This document shows, in pieces, positions 1 through 8,484 of a stretch of 41,060 bases of DNA (position 1 is its first letter; each line of letters starts with the position of its first letter). Source of the stretch: Vulcanococcus limneticus LL (GTDB lineage: Bacteria; Cyanobacteriota; Cyanobacteriia; PCC-6307; Cyanobiaceae); contig NZ_NQLA01000027.1 in NCBI RefSeq assembly GCF_002252705.1, positions 1-41,060 of the forward strand. Reading direction: 5' to 3'. The position numbers and the translations under genes were made by a program. The notes below the pieces were generated by a model. That model ran no database searches and was not told the origin of the DNA. It saw nothing but the letters and a program-made list of their open reading frames with translations.

Positions 1-1
1 C

Positions 2-136
2 TTCTTCTGGAGGTATGGCCATGTAAGACCGCACAGCGCACTGGGAGGCAAAACTCCCCATGAGGTCTACACTGAGACCAAACCCTGTTCTTCCCGCCCG
101 GGGTTAACGATGTCAGGGGCCGAATCTGTCCAATAA
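2..136 (+). CDS. IS3-family transposase (OrfB), C-terminal end, partial
   Basis: An open frame enters from the left edge and ends with TAA at 134-136, giving about 44 residues. It reads through RPHSALGGKTPHEVY, which matches the end of the integrase core of IS3-type transposases (the RPHxxLGxxTPxEVY signature after the catalytic Glu), and then a short tail RPGLTMSG. The DDE catalytic residues would lie outside the window, so activity cannot be judged. The fragment is too short for most ORF callers. It shows that an insertion sequence, whole or decayed, lies just to the left. I could not fix the right terminal inverted repeat because the left end is missing. It could also be an isolated remnant. 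Confidence 0.72.
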   Translation, partial: FFWRYGHVRPHSALGGKTPHEVYTETKPCSSRPGLTMSGAESVQ

Positions 137-399
137 AAGCCATCCACCTCATGCAGCGTGGAGCCCAGAGAGTTTCTGCCGGCAACTCTCAGTTCCTAGG
201 CTGAACCGAGAGCCCATTGGAGGAACTGAAGCCTGATTCTTACTGGCCTCATTGGCGTCCCTGATCATGCGCTCCTGAGGTTTCCTCAGCGACCGAGAGC
301 CATCGACGAATCAAGCTGCTCCCTGCGACTCCTTCACCGCTCCACTGATTCACTGCTCCACTGCTGGAATCGCGTGGCCAATGGAAACGAGAGAAGCCA
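137..399. other. Intergenic spacer with several hairpins; no gene seen
   Basis: No coding frame is supported between the transposase stop and the sigma factor. The spacer carries a 7-bp stem (GAGAGTT at 168-174 with AACTCTC at 184-190), an 8-bp stem (CAGTTCCT at 190-197 with AGGAACTG at 221-228) and CTGAGG-TTT-CCTCAG at 275-289. Part of it is probably the right end of the insertion sequence, and the rest is the sigma factor's upstream region. No convincing -35/-10 pair was identified. Confidence 0.4.
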
Positions 400-1278
400 A
401 TGACCTCTGTGATCAACAGCAAGAGCAAGCTTGCAGATGGTCTGAGCGATTACCTTCGCATGGTTGGGCGTATCCCGTTACTCACCCCCCCTGAGGAACT
501 CCATCTGGGCGGAATCGTGCAGGAGTGGCTGTCGCAGTCCAACGCATCGACAGCGCTGAGGCGAAGCGGGGCCCGAGCACGCAATCGCATGGTGTCGGCC
601 AATCTGCCCCTTGTGGTGATGATCTGCCGCCGCTACCAGAATCGAATCGGCAATCTCCAGCTCGAGATGCTCGATCTGTTGCAGGCCGGCAACCTCGGAC
701 TGGTCACAGCCGTTGAGAAGTTTGATCCCAGCAGGGGCTACAAGTTCTCGACCTGTGCCTTCTGGTGGATCCGGCATGGGGTGAGGCACTGCATCCATGA
801 ACTCGGGAACGGCATCCGGATACCGAAGCCCCTGCTCTCACTGGCACATCGTGCCGAGTCCCTGCAGGCCTGCGCCGCGGGGACTCTCTCCGACCAGGCG
901 ATGGCCGAAAGCCTGGGGGAGGAACCGCAGCGAATCGAGAAGGCCCTGCGGATTGTGGGCCAGTGTCGCCTCGTCTCCCTGGACAAGCCGGTTGGCGCCC
1001 TCGATGATGGGCCCTGCCTGTTGGATGTGATCCAGGACGAGCACACCCTCAGCCCAGAGGAAGATTATCGCTGGTTGCATCGGCAGGTTCAGACCCTTGA
1101 AGCGCGCGAACAGCAGTTGCTGAACCTGCGCTACATCCGGCAGGAGCCCTGCTCCTTTTCTCAGGTGGCCCAGATCATGGGGGTGAGCAAGAACTACACC
1201 CAGAGCCTGGAGCGGAGAACCTTGCGCAAGCTGCGCCAGCGACTGAATCCCGTGCTTGTCCCCGTCCAGTCGGCCTGA
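400..1278 (+). CDS. Sigma-70 family RNA polymerase sigma factor (group 2-like, divergent)
   Basis: A 292-residue alternative sigma factor that should direct RNA polymerase to a subset of promoters. Region 1.2 is near residues 17-40 (DYLRMVGRIPLLTPPEE). Region 2 covers about 63-130, with the core-binding stretch NLPLVVMICRRYQ and the -10 melting and recognition segment YKFSTCAFWWIRHGVR. Region 3 follows GNGIRIPKPLLSLAHR, and region 4 lies at about 215-282. The length and lack of a long region 1.1 fit the non-essential group 2 sigmas that are multiplied in cyanobacteria. Region 4.2 is unusual: where RpoD proteins have a TRERVRQIE-like recognition helix, this one has SKNYTQSLE, so its -35 preference may differ or be relaxed. 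It is monocistronic, with the next gene about 100 bp away. Confidence 0.9.
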   Translation: MTSVINSKSKLADGLSDYLRMVGRIPLLTPPEELHLGGIVQEWLSQSNASTALRRSGARARNRMVSANLPLVVMICRRYQNRIGNLQLEMLDLLQAGNLGLVTAVEKFDPSRGYKFSTCAFWWIRHGVRHCIHELGNGIRIPKPLLSLAHRAESLQACAAGTLSDQAMAESLGEEPQRIEKALRIVGQCRLVSLDKPVGALDDGPCLLDVIQDEHTLSPEEDYRWLHRQVQTLEAREQQLLNLRYIRQEPCSFSQVAQIMGVSKNYTQSLERRTLRKLRQRLNPVLVPVQSA

Positions 1279-1381
1279 TCGATCCGCGCTCCGGTGAGTC
1301 AGGGCATCCCCCTTCCTGCTCCGAGCTTCCCCCACGGGCTCTGGACGTAGCGTTGTGGTGGCCGCACGGTCGGAGCAGCCC

Positions 1382-2614
1382 ATGAGATCAGTTCTGGCGG
1401 TCCTGCTGCTGACACTGCCGCTCACCGTCCTGTCCGGCTGCGGCCTCAGTTCGCAGGAGTTGCGTGGAACGGCCTATCTCGCCATCAGCGTCGAAGGCGA
1501 CCAGCCGCTGACCAAAGCGATCCTGCAGGAGGAGGTGCTGCAGGCGCAGACGATCGTGGCGGCCTATCGCCAGCTGCATCCGCACGTGGCGATTGAAACG
1601 AATCTCTTTCGCGAAAGCACGTTCATCGATGAGGTGCGCCGTCGCCAGGCTGCGGGTCTCGGCCCGGACCTGATGCTGGTGGCTGGCTCCACCGCCCGCA
1701 GCCTGGTGGAGGCCAACCTGGCCCGGAGCATCACGATCCCGGAGGGCACCCGCAGCCAGCTGGACCCGGATTCCCGCGAGCGGCTGAAGCTCTCGCCCCG
1801 GGACCTGGCTGGCCTGCCCATCCTGAGGCGACCGCAACTCGCCTGCTACAACCGCAGCCGGCTGGCCACCAGCCCTGCCAGCACCGGCGCCCTGATCAAC
1901 CAGGCCCGCGGGGGGCTGCGGGTGGGGCTGGCGGTGGAATCACGCAGCCTCTTCTGGAGTGCCGGCCCGCTAGGCGCCGATCGCGGCATCATCACCGCCG
2001 CTGCAGGCCGCCCCCTCACCGCCAGCGAACGCCAGGGTCTGCAGCGTTGGCTGGAGTGGCTCTCAGCCGCCAACTTCAACCAGCAGATCTTCATCAAGCC
2101 AAGCCAGGAATCCCTGGTTCAAGGTCTGCTGGCGCGGCGTCTGGATTGGATCCCCTGCAACAGCGGCAACCTCAGCCGGCTGCGCCGCACCCTGGGGGTC
2201 GAGCTCGGGGTGAGTGACCTTCCCAGCGGTCCCTACGGGCCCCCCACTCCGATCACACGGCTGCGGGTGCTGGCCTTTGGCACCGGGTCGACGGCCCAGC
2301 AGCGACGCCTGGCGGACTCCCTGGCGCTGTTTTCGCTGAACCCCTGGATCCAGAGCAGCCTCACCACGGACAACCAGGACATGCTGCCCACCAATCGCTT
2401 CGTGCCGCCCTCGGCGATGGACACCCCCGTGCTCAAGGCGATGCAGCGATCCGTCCAGCAGGCCGACGCCACCGATGACATCTCCAGACTGCTGCCAGCT
2501 GGTGACCCGCGCGACCATGCCCTCAGTCGCCTCGTGTCGGCCGTGGCCTTTGGTGAGCTCACCGCCACGGAGGCAACCGGAGCCGTGATCCGGGCCCTCG
2601 CTCCCGCGCCATGA
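1382..2614 (+). CDS. Lipoprotein extracellular solute-binding protein (ABC-type, family 1-like)
   Basis: A 410-residue predicted lipoprotein. I chose the ATG at 1382 because it opens directly into a signal peptide (MRSVLAVLLLTLPLTVLSGC) with an LSGC lipobox, while the in-frame start at 1355 would add nine hydrophilic residues. The mature part has the layout of sugar- or oligopeptide-type periplasmic binding proteins: an early AISVEGDQPLTKAIL strand, then a VAAYRQLHPHVAIET segment and GPDLMLVAGST. No permease or ATPase gene is nearby. Instead the gene overlaps the MscS channel gene by 4 bp (ATGA), which implies translational coupling. Its ligand is unknown, and it may act as a sensor or partner rather than a transporter subunit. 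Confidence 0.72.
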   Translation: MRSVLAVLLLTLPLTVLSGCGLSSQELRGTAYLAISVEGDQPLTKAILQEEVLQAQTIVAAYRQLHPHVAIETNLFRESTFIDEVRRRQAAGLGPDLMLVAGSTARSLVEANLARSITIPEGTRSQLDPDSRERLKLSPRDLAGLPILRRPQLACYNRSRLATSPASTGALINQARGGLRVGLAVESRSLFWSAGPLGADRGIITAAAGRPLTASERQGLQRWLEWLSAANFNQQIFIKPSQESLVQGLLARRLDWIPCNSGNLSRLRRTLGVELGVSDLPSGPYGPPTPITRLRVLAFGTGSTAQQRRLADSLALFSLNPWIQSSLTTDNQDMLPTNRFVPPSAMDTPVLKAMQRSVQQADATDDISRLLPAGDPRDHALSRLVSAVAFGELTATEATGAVIRALAPAP

Positions 2615-3843
2615 ACGACCTGCTCAGTCAGATCATGGGCTGGTTGCCGATGCTGAGCCGGCCCCAGGTCCTCGTCCAGCTCGCGCTCGTGGCCCTCACC
2701 ATCGTGGGCTCTCGCCTGGTGACCCACCGCTACGGGGGCATGGTCACGTCCTGGCCACTGGAACTCACGGCCACGGTGGTGGTGGGAGGCCTGGGCTGCG
2801 GGCTGCTGGCCATCGCCCAGCAACCGATGGCACTGGCCGTCCTGCTGCTCAGCGTTCTGGCCTGCCTGCAGCTGTCCGAGCTGCTGCTGCGCCAGGGTGC
2901 GCGCTGGCTCCCGGAGGATCAGATCCAGCCGCTTCGCCATCTGCTGATCCGTCCGTTCCTGGTCGGTGTGCTGCTGTGGTGCCTGATCGAACTGCTGGAC
3001 ACCCGCGACGAACTGGCGCTGATCCCCCTGGGCCACTGGATGGGGGCGAACGTCAACGTGGGCGACATGACGCGCCTGGTCGTGGTGCTGTATCTGCTCA
3101 TGGTCTCTTCAGGGCCGCCCTCGCTGGGTGTGGCCTGGCTGCTCAAGCGGGGCTTTGCCCTGGAGCGCGTCAGTGTGCGGGCCATCGGCTTGATGGTGCG
3201 CTATGCGGTGATCACGCTCGGAACCGTGGCCGTGCTGGAGACGATCGGCTTCAACAGCACGGCCCTGTTCGCCATTGTGGGCGGCCTGTCGGTGGGCCTC
3301 GGCTTTGGCGTCAAGGAGGTCTTTGGCAACTTCGTTAGCGGTCTGTGGTTGCTGTTCGAGGGCTCCCTCCGGCCGGGAGACATCGTGGCGCTGGATGGCG
3401 ATTTCTGTGAGGTGCGCCGGCTTGGCCTGCGGGCAACCCGGCTGTGGCGCGAGCGGGACAATGCCGAGCTCGTGATCCCCAACCAGACGTTCTTCAACAC
3501 GAGCACGGTCGAATTCGGCGTCGGCCGCACCCTGCTCCACACCCAGATCACCGTCAGCGTTGATCCGAGCCAGCCGATCAGCACCATCAAGGCCCTGCTG
3601 GAGGAGATCGCCGCCGCCGTTCCCGGCGTTGATGCCGACCACCCCCCCAAGGCCCACATGCTGGGGATTGGGGACTGTGGAGCCGACTACATGCTGAAGT
3701 TCTGGATTCACAGTCCATTCGAGAACCGGACGCTGTGCGGCGCCGTCTTCCAGGCCGTCGTGGAACGGTTCCAGGTGCTGGGCATTGAGCTGCCCAACCC
3801 CCACATCGTGGTGGAACTGCCCAGCGATCAGACCTCCACCTGA
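2611..3843 (+). CDS. MscS family small-conductance mechanosensitive ion channel
   Basis: A 410-residue integral membrane channel expected to open under membrane tension and release solutes during hypo-osmotic shock. Several hydrophobic helices fill residues 1-200. The pore-lining TM3 is clear at about 215-250 (ALFAIVGGLSVGLGFGVKEV, then FGNFVSG). It is followed by the beta domain (LRPGDIVALDGDFCEVRRLG, then VIPNQTFFNTSTVEF) and an alpha/beta C-terminal vestibule. It is longer at the N terminus than E. coli MscS (286 aa), as in many MscS-like proteins with extra helices. It is translationally coupled to the upstream binding lipoprotein and overlaps the convergent DUF2252 gene by 16 bp. Confidence 0.92.
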   Translation: MNDLLSQIMGWLPMLSRPQVLVQLALVALTIVGSRLVTHRYGGMVTSWPLELTATVVVGGLGCGLLAIAQQPMALAVLLLSVLACLQLSELLLRQGARWLPEDQIQPLRHLLIRPFLVGVLLWCLIELLDTRDELALIPLGHWMGANVNVGDMTRLVVVLYLLMVSSGPPSLGVAWLLKRGFALERVSVRAIGLMVRYAVITLGTVAVLETIGFNSTALFAIVGGLSVGLGFGVKEVFGNFVSGLWLLFEGSLRPGDIVALDGDFCEVRRLGLRATRLWRERDNAELVIPNQTFFNTSTVEFGVGRTLLHTQITVSVDPSQPISTIKALLEEIAAAVPGVDADHPPKAHMLGIGDCGADYMLKFWIHSPFENRTLCGAVFQAVVERFQVLGIELPNPHIVVELPSDQTST

Positions 3844-5120
3844 GCCTCCAGTTCACCATCCGCGATCGCCGCGACGAGACGTTGATGATCGGCACGGGTC
3901 TGGTCGGCGTAGGCCAGGGCGAAGTCGGCCAGGGCGTCATCGGCATCCCCCTGGGACTCCAGATGGGCGGCGATGGCCTCGCCCCTGCCCGAGCGGGCAT
4001 GGGCCTTCGCCAGCACGGCCGCACAGAGGGCTCCATAGTCGGCCAGCGAGTCTGGATCCAGGTTGTCCAGCGGAACCACGGCCTTCCAATCGCGGAATTG
4101 ACGCCAATAGGTGGCCACGCCACCGGGGGAGGGCTCAACCCAGCCAAGGAAACTGTCACTCACCGTTTGGATCAGCCGCTGGCCGCGCACCACGCGCTCG
4201 CCAGGTGAGCCCGCCGTGCTGGGACCCAAGTGGGCCTCAAGCACGGAAGCTCCCGCCTCCTTGATCTGGAGGATCAGCAAGTCGTCCTCGTCGCGACCCT
4301 GCAGGAGCGCGATGGCGCAGCGGGTGCCCACCGATCCAACGCCGACGGTTTTGAGGGCATAGTCGAGAACCGTGTAGCGCCCCAGCAGCCACTGCATCTC
4401 CGGCCGCAGGGAGGCGCCGTACTGCTCGATGGACTGCTGCACGAAGCGGCGCCACCGACTGGGGTCAGCGGCCTCGGTCGCCAGTGACTCCAGACACCAG
4501 AGCAAGGGCGGGTCATGGCGGAAGCGGAGCACGCCAGCGGGGTCCCGCTGACAGAGCTTGCGGGCTGCCCGGCGGTTGTCGTTGTGCTGGGCCTGCTCGG
4601 CGATGGCATCGAGGGACTCCCGCAGGGGCCGGTGTTTCACCCCCTCCCGGTAGGCCGCCACGTCGACACGGTGGTACCAGAGGTCCAGGTAACCGAGCTG
4701 GATGAGGTCCGAGATCGTGTGGCGGTAGCGGCGAGCGCTCCGGCGCACGATCGAACGGGCGTCATCCCGCTCGAGGCCAAGACTCTCCGCCGCCAGCATC
4801 ACACTGGCCGCGAGCCGTTTCAGGTCCCATTCGTAGGGGCCCGGCAGGGTCTCATCGAAGTCCGTGAGGCCGAACACCAGCTTGCGCTCCGGGGAGGCGT
4901 AGAAGCCGAAGTTCATCAGGTGGGCATCACCACAGAGTTGGACCATCACCCCCGAATGGGGCTGCCGGGCCAGATCGAGGGCCATCAGGGCCGCTGCGCC
5001 TCGGAAGAAGGCCAGGGGACTTGCCGCCATCCGGCCGTGGCGAATCGGCAGCAGCCAGGGCAAACGGTGGGCTTCCTGCTCGCGCAGAACGGCGAGGGGA
5101 TCGGGACGCTGGCTGCTCAT
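3828..5120 (-). CDS. DUF2252 family protein
   Basis: A 430-residue soluble protein of the DUF2252 family, whose fold is related to aminoglycoside phosphotransferase/kinase-like proteins. Visible family landmarks are FFRGAAALMALDLA near residue 40, QLCGDAHLMNFGFYASPERK around 65-85 and LTDFDETLPGPYEWDLKRLA around 87-105. The GDxHxxNFG and DFD motifs resemble the catalytic and metal-binding loops of APH-type kinases. Its substrate is not known. ATG at 5120 is preceded by AAAGGGA, a plausible ribosome-binding site. The gene is convergent with mscS and divergent from the GH13 gene, so it probably has its own promoter in the 235-bp spacer. Confidence 0.88.
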   Translation of the reverse strand: MSSQRPDPLAVLREQEAHRLPWLLPIRHGRMAASPLAFFRGAAALMALDLARQPHSGVMVQLCGDAHLMNFGFYASPERKLVFGLTDFDETLPGPYEWDLKRLAASVMLAAESLGLERDDARSIVRRSARRYRHTISDLIQLGYLDLWYHRVDVAAYREGVKHRPLRESLDAIAEQAQHNDNRRAARKLCQRDPAGVLRFRHDPPLLWCLESLATEAADPSRWRRFVQQSIEQYGASLRPEMQWLLGRYTVLDYALKTVGVGSVGTRCAIALLQGRDEDDLLILQIKEAGASVLEAHLGPSTAGSPGERVVRGQRLIQTVSDSFLGWVEPSPGGVATYWRQFRDWKAVVPLDNLDPDSLADYGALCAAVLAKAHARSGRGEAIAAHLESQGDADDALADFALAYADQTRADHQRLVAAIADGELEAQVEV

Positions 5121-5355
5121 CGAAGTCCCTTTCAGGTGGCCGCACTGGAAGGCTGGCAGGACCCAGGGCTGAAGATGTCCGGCGGGGCCGGCCAGAGTCG
5201 ATGCTGATGCCGTTGCCGTTGCGTCCGAGGCTGCCTAATGACTAGGCACACCGCCCCGGTCACGGACATGCGCTCCTTCATGAAGAGTCGTTGCCAGACG
5301 TGAACAGTCCTGACGTTCGCGCCGGGGCCAGAGAACCCAGAGTCAGCGTGATGCC

Positions 5356-7140
5356 ATGGGCGAGACGCCAGACGTACCCAGATTGGGCACCACGCTCCAG
5401 GCCGATGGCGTGAGCTTTCGCGTCTGGGCACCCAATGCCGAGCAGGTGTCTGTCATCGGCAACTTCAACGGCTGGAACGGCGCCACCGATCCGATGACAG
5501 CCGACGGGCACGGCTACTGGCAGGCCACGGTAGCCTCCGCCCAGGTGGGTGATCACTACAAATACCAACTCACTACATCTGCAGGTGTGCTGCAGCGAAT
5601 TGATCCCCACGCACGGGAAGTGACCAGCTCGGTGGGGAACGCCGTCATCCATGACCCAGCCTTCGACTGGAAGGATGATCAGTTCTCCATGCCTCCCTGG
5701 AACCAGCTGGTGATCTATGAGCTACATGTAGGCACCTTCAACAATGAGAACGCCGGCCAGCCAGGCCAGTTCATCTCGATCACCGCGCGACTTGAGCACC
5801 TCAAGCGGTTGGGAGTGAATGCGATTCAGATCATGCCGGTGGGCCAGTTTGCGGGCAGCCGCTCCTGGGGCTACAACCCATCCCATCTGTTCGCTGTCGA
5901 CTCCGACTACGGCGGCTCCCTGGGCCTGAAGCGATTCGTGAAACGGGCCCATCAGGCAGGTATCGCCGTGATCCTGGATGTGGTGTACAACCACTTCGGC
6001 CCCAGTGACCTCGACCTCTGGCAGTTCGATGGCTGGTCGGAGAATGGCAGAGGCGGCATCTATTTCTATAACGATGATCGGGCTATCACGCCCTGGGGGG
6101 AAACTCGTCCAGACTATGGCCGCGGTGAAGTAAGGCAGTTCATCCTCGATAATGTGTTGATGTGGCTGGATGAATACCACATGGATGGCCTGCGTTTCGA
6201 CAGCACGCTCTACATCCGCCACTACGGCGATAGCGGCAACGAGGAGCTGCCCGATGGCTGGAGCATGCTTCAGGCCATCAATGAAACAGTGGCGCGCTCA
6301 CGCCCGGGTCGGCTCACCATCGCCGAAGACCTTCAGGGCAACGACTGGATCACCAAGGGGGTAGGGGCCGGTGGCGCTGGCTTCGGCAGCCAGTGGGATC
6401 CCAACTTCGTGCAGCCGATTCGCGAGGCCGTGATCGCTACCCAGGACCAGAGCCGTTCCCTGAGCAGCATCCGTGACGCGATTCTCTACCGCTACAACGA
6501 CGACGCCTTCGAGCGTGTGATCTACAGCGAATCCCACGATGATGTGGCCAACGGGCAAGCTCGCATTCCCCAGGAGGTGAGTGGCAGCGACCCCACCGGA
6601 TGGTATGCGCAGAAGCGCTCCACGATGGCTGCCGCCATGGTGTTCACAGCCCCGGGCATTCCGATGTTGTTTCAGGGGCAGGAGTTTCTCGAAGGTGGCT
6701 GGTTCCGCGACACGGTGCCTGTGGACTGGGATCAGAACGCGACGTTCTCCGGCATCGTGCGCCTGTATCGGGACCTGATCGGCCTACGCCTCAATCAGCA
6801 GGGGATCTCCCAGGGACTGTGCGGGCAGTTCACTCAGGTGTACCACCTCAACGAGGAGCGCAAGCTGTTGGCCTTTCACCGCTGGGACCAGGGCGGCCCC
6901 GCGGATGATGTGGTCGTGGTGGCCAACTTCCTGCATCAACCCCAGGACGGCTACGTGGTGGGCTTTCCTGCCGCTGGCCTTTGGAAACTGCGCTTCAACA
7001 GTGATTGGCAGGGCTACAGCACCAGCTTTGAGGGCTACCAGAGCAGTGATACGGAGGCAGGACCGGGCTCGTGCGATGCACTGCCCTGCTCAGCATCCGT
7101 GTCGATCGCGCCCTACAGCGTGTTGATCTATTCGCAATAA
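5356..7140 (+). CDS. Alpha-amylase family (GH13) enzyme with N-terminal CBM48, branching-enzyme-like
   Basis: A 594-residue alpha-glucan-active enzyme. Residues about 10-95 form a CBM48/isoamylase-N module (VSFRVWAPNAEQVSVIGNFN), and the (beta/alpha)8 barrel follows from about 115. Conserved GH13 regions are present: DVVYNHFG (region I), DGLRFDS with the nucleophile Asp (II), TIAEDLQG with the acid/base Glu (III) and YSESHDD with the third acidic residue (IV). A C-terminal beta domain ends the protein. The domain order matches 1,4-alpha-glucan branching enzymes and trehalose-trimming relatives, but it is shorter than typical cyanobacterial GlgB (about 760 aa) and lacks the extra N1 module. 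Exact specificity (branching, hydrolysis or transglycosylation) cannot be decided from the sequence. It is monocistronic and likely acts on glycogen. Confidence 0.85.
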   Translation: MGETPDVPRLGTTLQADGVSFRVWAPNAEQVSVIGNFNGWNGATDPMTADGHGYWQATVASAQVGDHYKYQLTTSAGVLQRIDPHAREVTSSVGNAVIHDPAFDWKDDQFSMPPWNQLVIYELHVGTFNNENAGQPGQFISITARLEHLKRLGVNAIQIMPVGQFAGSRSWGYNPSHLFAVDSDYGGSLGLKRFVKRAHQAGIAVILDVVYNHFGPSDLDLWQFDGWSENGRGGIYFYNDDRAITPWGETRPDYGRGEVRQFILDNVLMWLDEYHMDGLRFDSTLYIRHYGDSGNEELPDGWSMLQAINETVARSRPGRLTIAEDLQGNDWITKGVGAGGAGFGSQWDPNFVQPIREAVIATQDQSRSLSSIRDAILYRYNDDAFERVIYSESHDDVANGQARIPQEVSGSDPTGWYAQKRSTMAAAMVFTAPGIPMLFQGQEFLEGGWFRDTVPVDWDQNATFSGIVRLYRDLIGLRLNQQGISQGLCGQFTQVYHLNEERKLLAFHRWDQGGPADDVVVVANFLHQPQDGYVVGFPAAGLWKLRFNSDWQGYSTSFEGYQSSDTEAGPGSCDALPCSASVSIAPYSVLIYSQ

Positions 7141-7414
7141 CGGGCGAAGCCAGCCGTGGGTCCGTGGGGGTCCGATCCAAGCTGCTGGGCCACCAAGTTG
7201 AGGCCTGGGCTACCACCTGGATGGCGCCCTTACAGATTTCCCCCGAGAATCGGGGCCATGGTCCCTACCCCGCCCCAACCCGAAGCCCAGGCCCGCCAAC
7301 GCACCGACCCAATGCTCCAGGCCGCAGGGTGGGCCGGGTGGGAGCTGCCCGCGAGGATCCATGCCCACCAGCCTCCTAGGAAGCGGAGCCGTCGCTTCCC
7401 CTAGCGTTCCACCC

Positions 7415-8194
7415 ATGACCCAGGAACGGCTGCTGGGCGACGACGATCCACCGGTGTTCCGCATTGAGCGCCCCGACGGCCGCTCGTCTGTCCTGATCAC
7501 CTGCGACCACGCCGGGCGTGCGATCCCCCGCCGCCTCAACCGGCTCCAGCTTTCGGAGGAGACCCTGTCGACCCATGTGGCCTGGGATCTGGGGGTGGCC
7601 GAACTGGGACGGCGCCTGTCGCTGCGGCTCGATGCCTTCCTGATTCAGCACAACTACTCACGGCTGGTGATCGATGCGAACCGACCGCCGGGTGCGGCCG
7701 ACTCCATCCCCGTGCTCAGCGAGCGCACCCGGATCGCCGCAAACGAGGGCCTTTCGGCCCAGGGCAGACGTCAGCGGCTGGAGGAGGTGTTCACTCCCTA
7801 CCACCGGCGCATCGGCAGCGAGATCGACCGGCGCAACCGGCAGGGCAGCCCCAGCGTGCTGCTGGCCCTGCACAGCTTCACACCCATCTACCTGGGAGAG
7901 GAGCGGCCCTGGCATGCCGGCGTGTTGTTCGGCCGGGATCCACGCCTGGGACGGCTGATGCACAGCCGGCTCAGCCAGGACAACTCCCTGCTGGTGGGCG
8001 AGAACGCTCCCTATGCCGTGAGCGACGACACCGACTACACGATCGTGGTGCATGGGGAGCAGCGCAAGATTCCCCATGTGGAACTGGAAATCCGTCAGGA
8101 TCTGCTTCAGAGCGACGCCGGGGTCGAGCACTGGAGCGAGCGACTGGCCCAGGCACTCGAAGTCACCCTGCCGCAATTGATCGGGCGCAGCTGA
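7415..8194 (+). CDS. N-formylglutamate amidohydrolase family protein
   Basis: A 259-residue enzyme of the N-formylglutamate amidohydrolase (HutG/FGase) family, which hydrolyses N-formyl-L-glutamate or related N-acyl amino acids. Typical landmarks are SVLITCDHAGRAIPRRL near the N terminus, THVAWDLGVAELGRRLS, YSRLVIDANRPP, LALHSFTP and HVELEIRQDL. The His, Asp and Glu residues in these motifs are the likely Zn ligands or catalytic groups. I prefer ATG at 7415 over 7361 because the first 18 residues of the longer form (rich in Ser/Pro) are not family-like. No other histidine-degradation genes are nearby, so the physiological substrate is uncertain. The stop codon lies inside a 14-bp tandem duplication. 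Confidence 0.87.
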   Translation: MTQERLLGDDDPPVFRIERPDGRSSVLITCDHAGRAIPRRLNRLQLSEETLSTHVAWDLGVAELGRRLSLRLDAFLIQHNYSRLVIDANRPPGAADSIPVLSERTRIAANEGLSAQGRRQRLEEVFTPYHRRIGSEIDRRNRQGSPSVLLALHSFTPIYLGEERPWHAGVLFGRDPRLGRLMHSRLSQDNSLLVGENAPYAVSDDTDYTIVVHGEQRKIPHVELEIRQDLLQSDAGVEHWSERLAQALEVTLPQLIGRS

Positions 8195-8205
8195 TCGGGC
8201 GCAGC
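8178..8205. repeat. 14-bp perfect tandem duplication over a stop codon
   Basis: TGATCGGGCGCAGC occurs twice head-to-tail (8178-8191 and 8192-8205) and is followed by a further TGA. The first junction supplies the stop codon of the amidohydrolase gene, so the second copy is untranslated. This looks like replication slippage. Confidence 0.9.
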
Positions 8206-8484
8206 TGAAGGGGCTCAGCTCCACTGGGGCGGAGCGGCGGCCAAGCAGGCGCTTCGATGCCTGTGGCTGAGCGAACGTCTAAGCTGAAGCCAAGGAGGAG
8301 AGAGATGCTCAGGGTAAACAATTCACCGATCCGACACGTCTTCAGCTTTTTCAGTCAAGCCTCAACTGCCAAGCTCTGCGTGCAAATACTCATCATTGAG
8401 AGCCAATATCATGGGGCCAGCTTTGAACTGCAGAGACGTGATCACTGAGCGAAGCTTGGCCGATCGAATTCCCAAGAGGTTTTG

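Noticed and set aside
8257-8448. 63-codon frame between the amidohydrolase and transglutaminase genes
   Set aside because: Composition unlike neighbours, no hydropathy pattern or conserved motif seen and no strong ribosome-binding site; treated as spacer.
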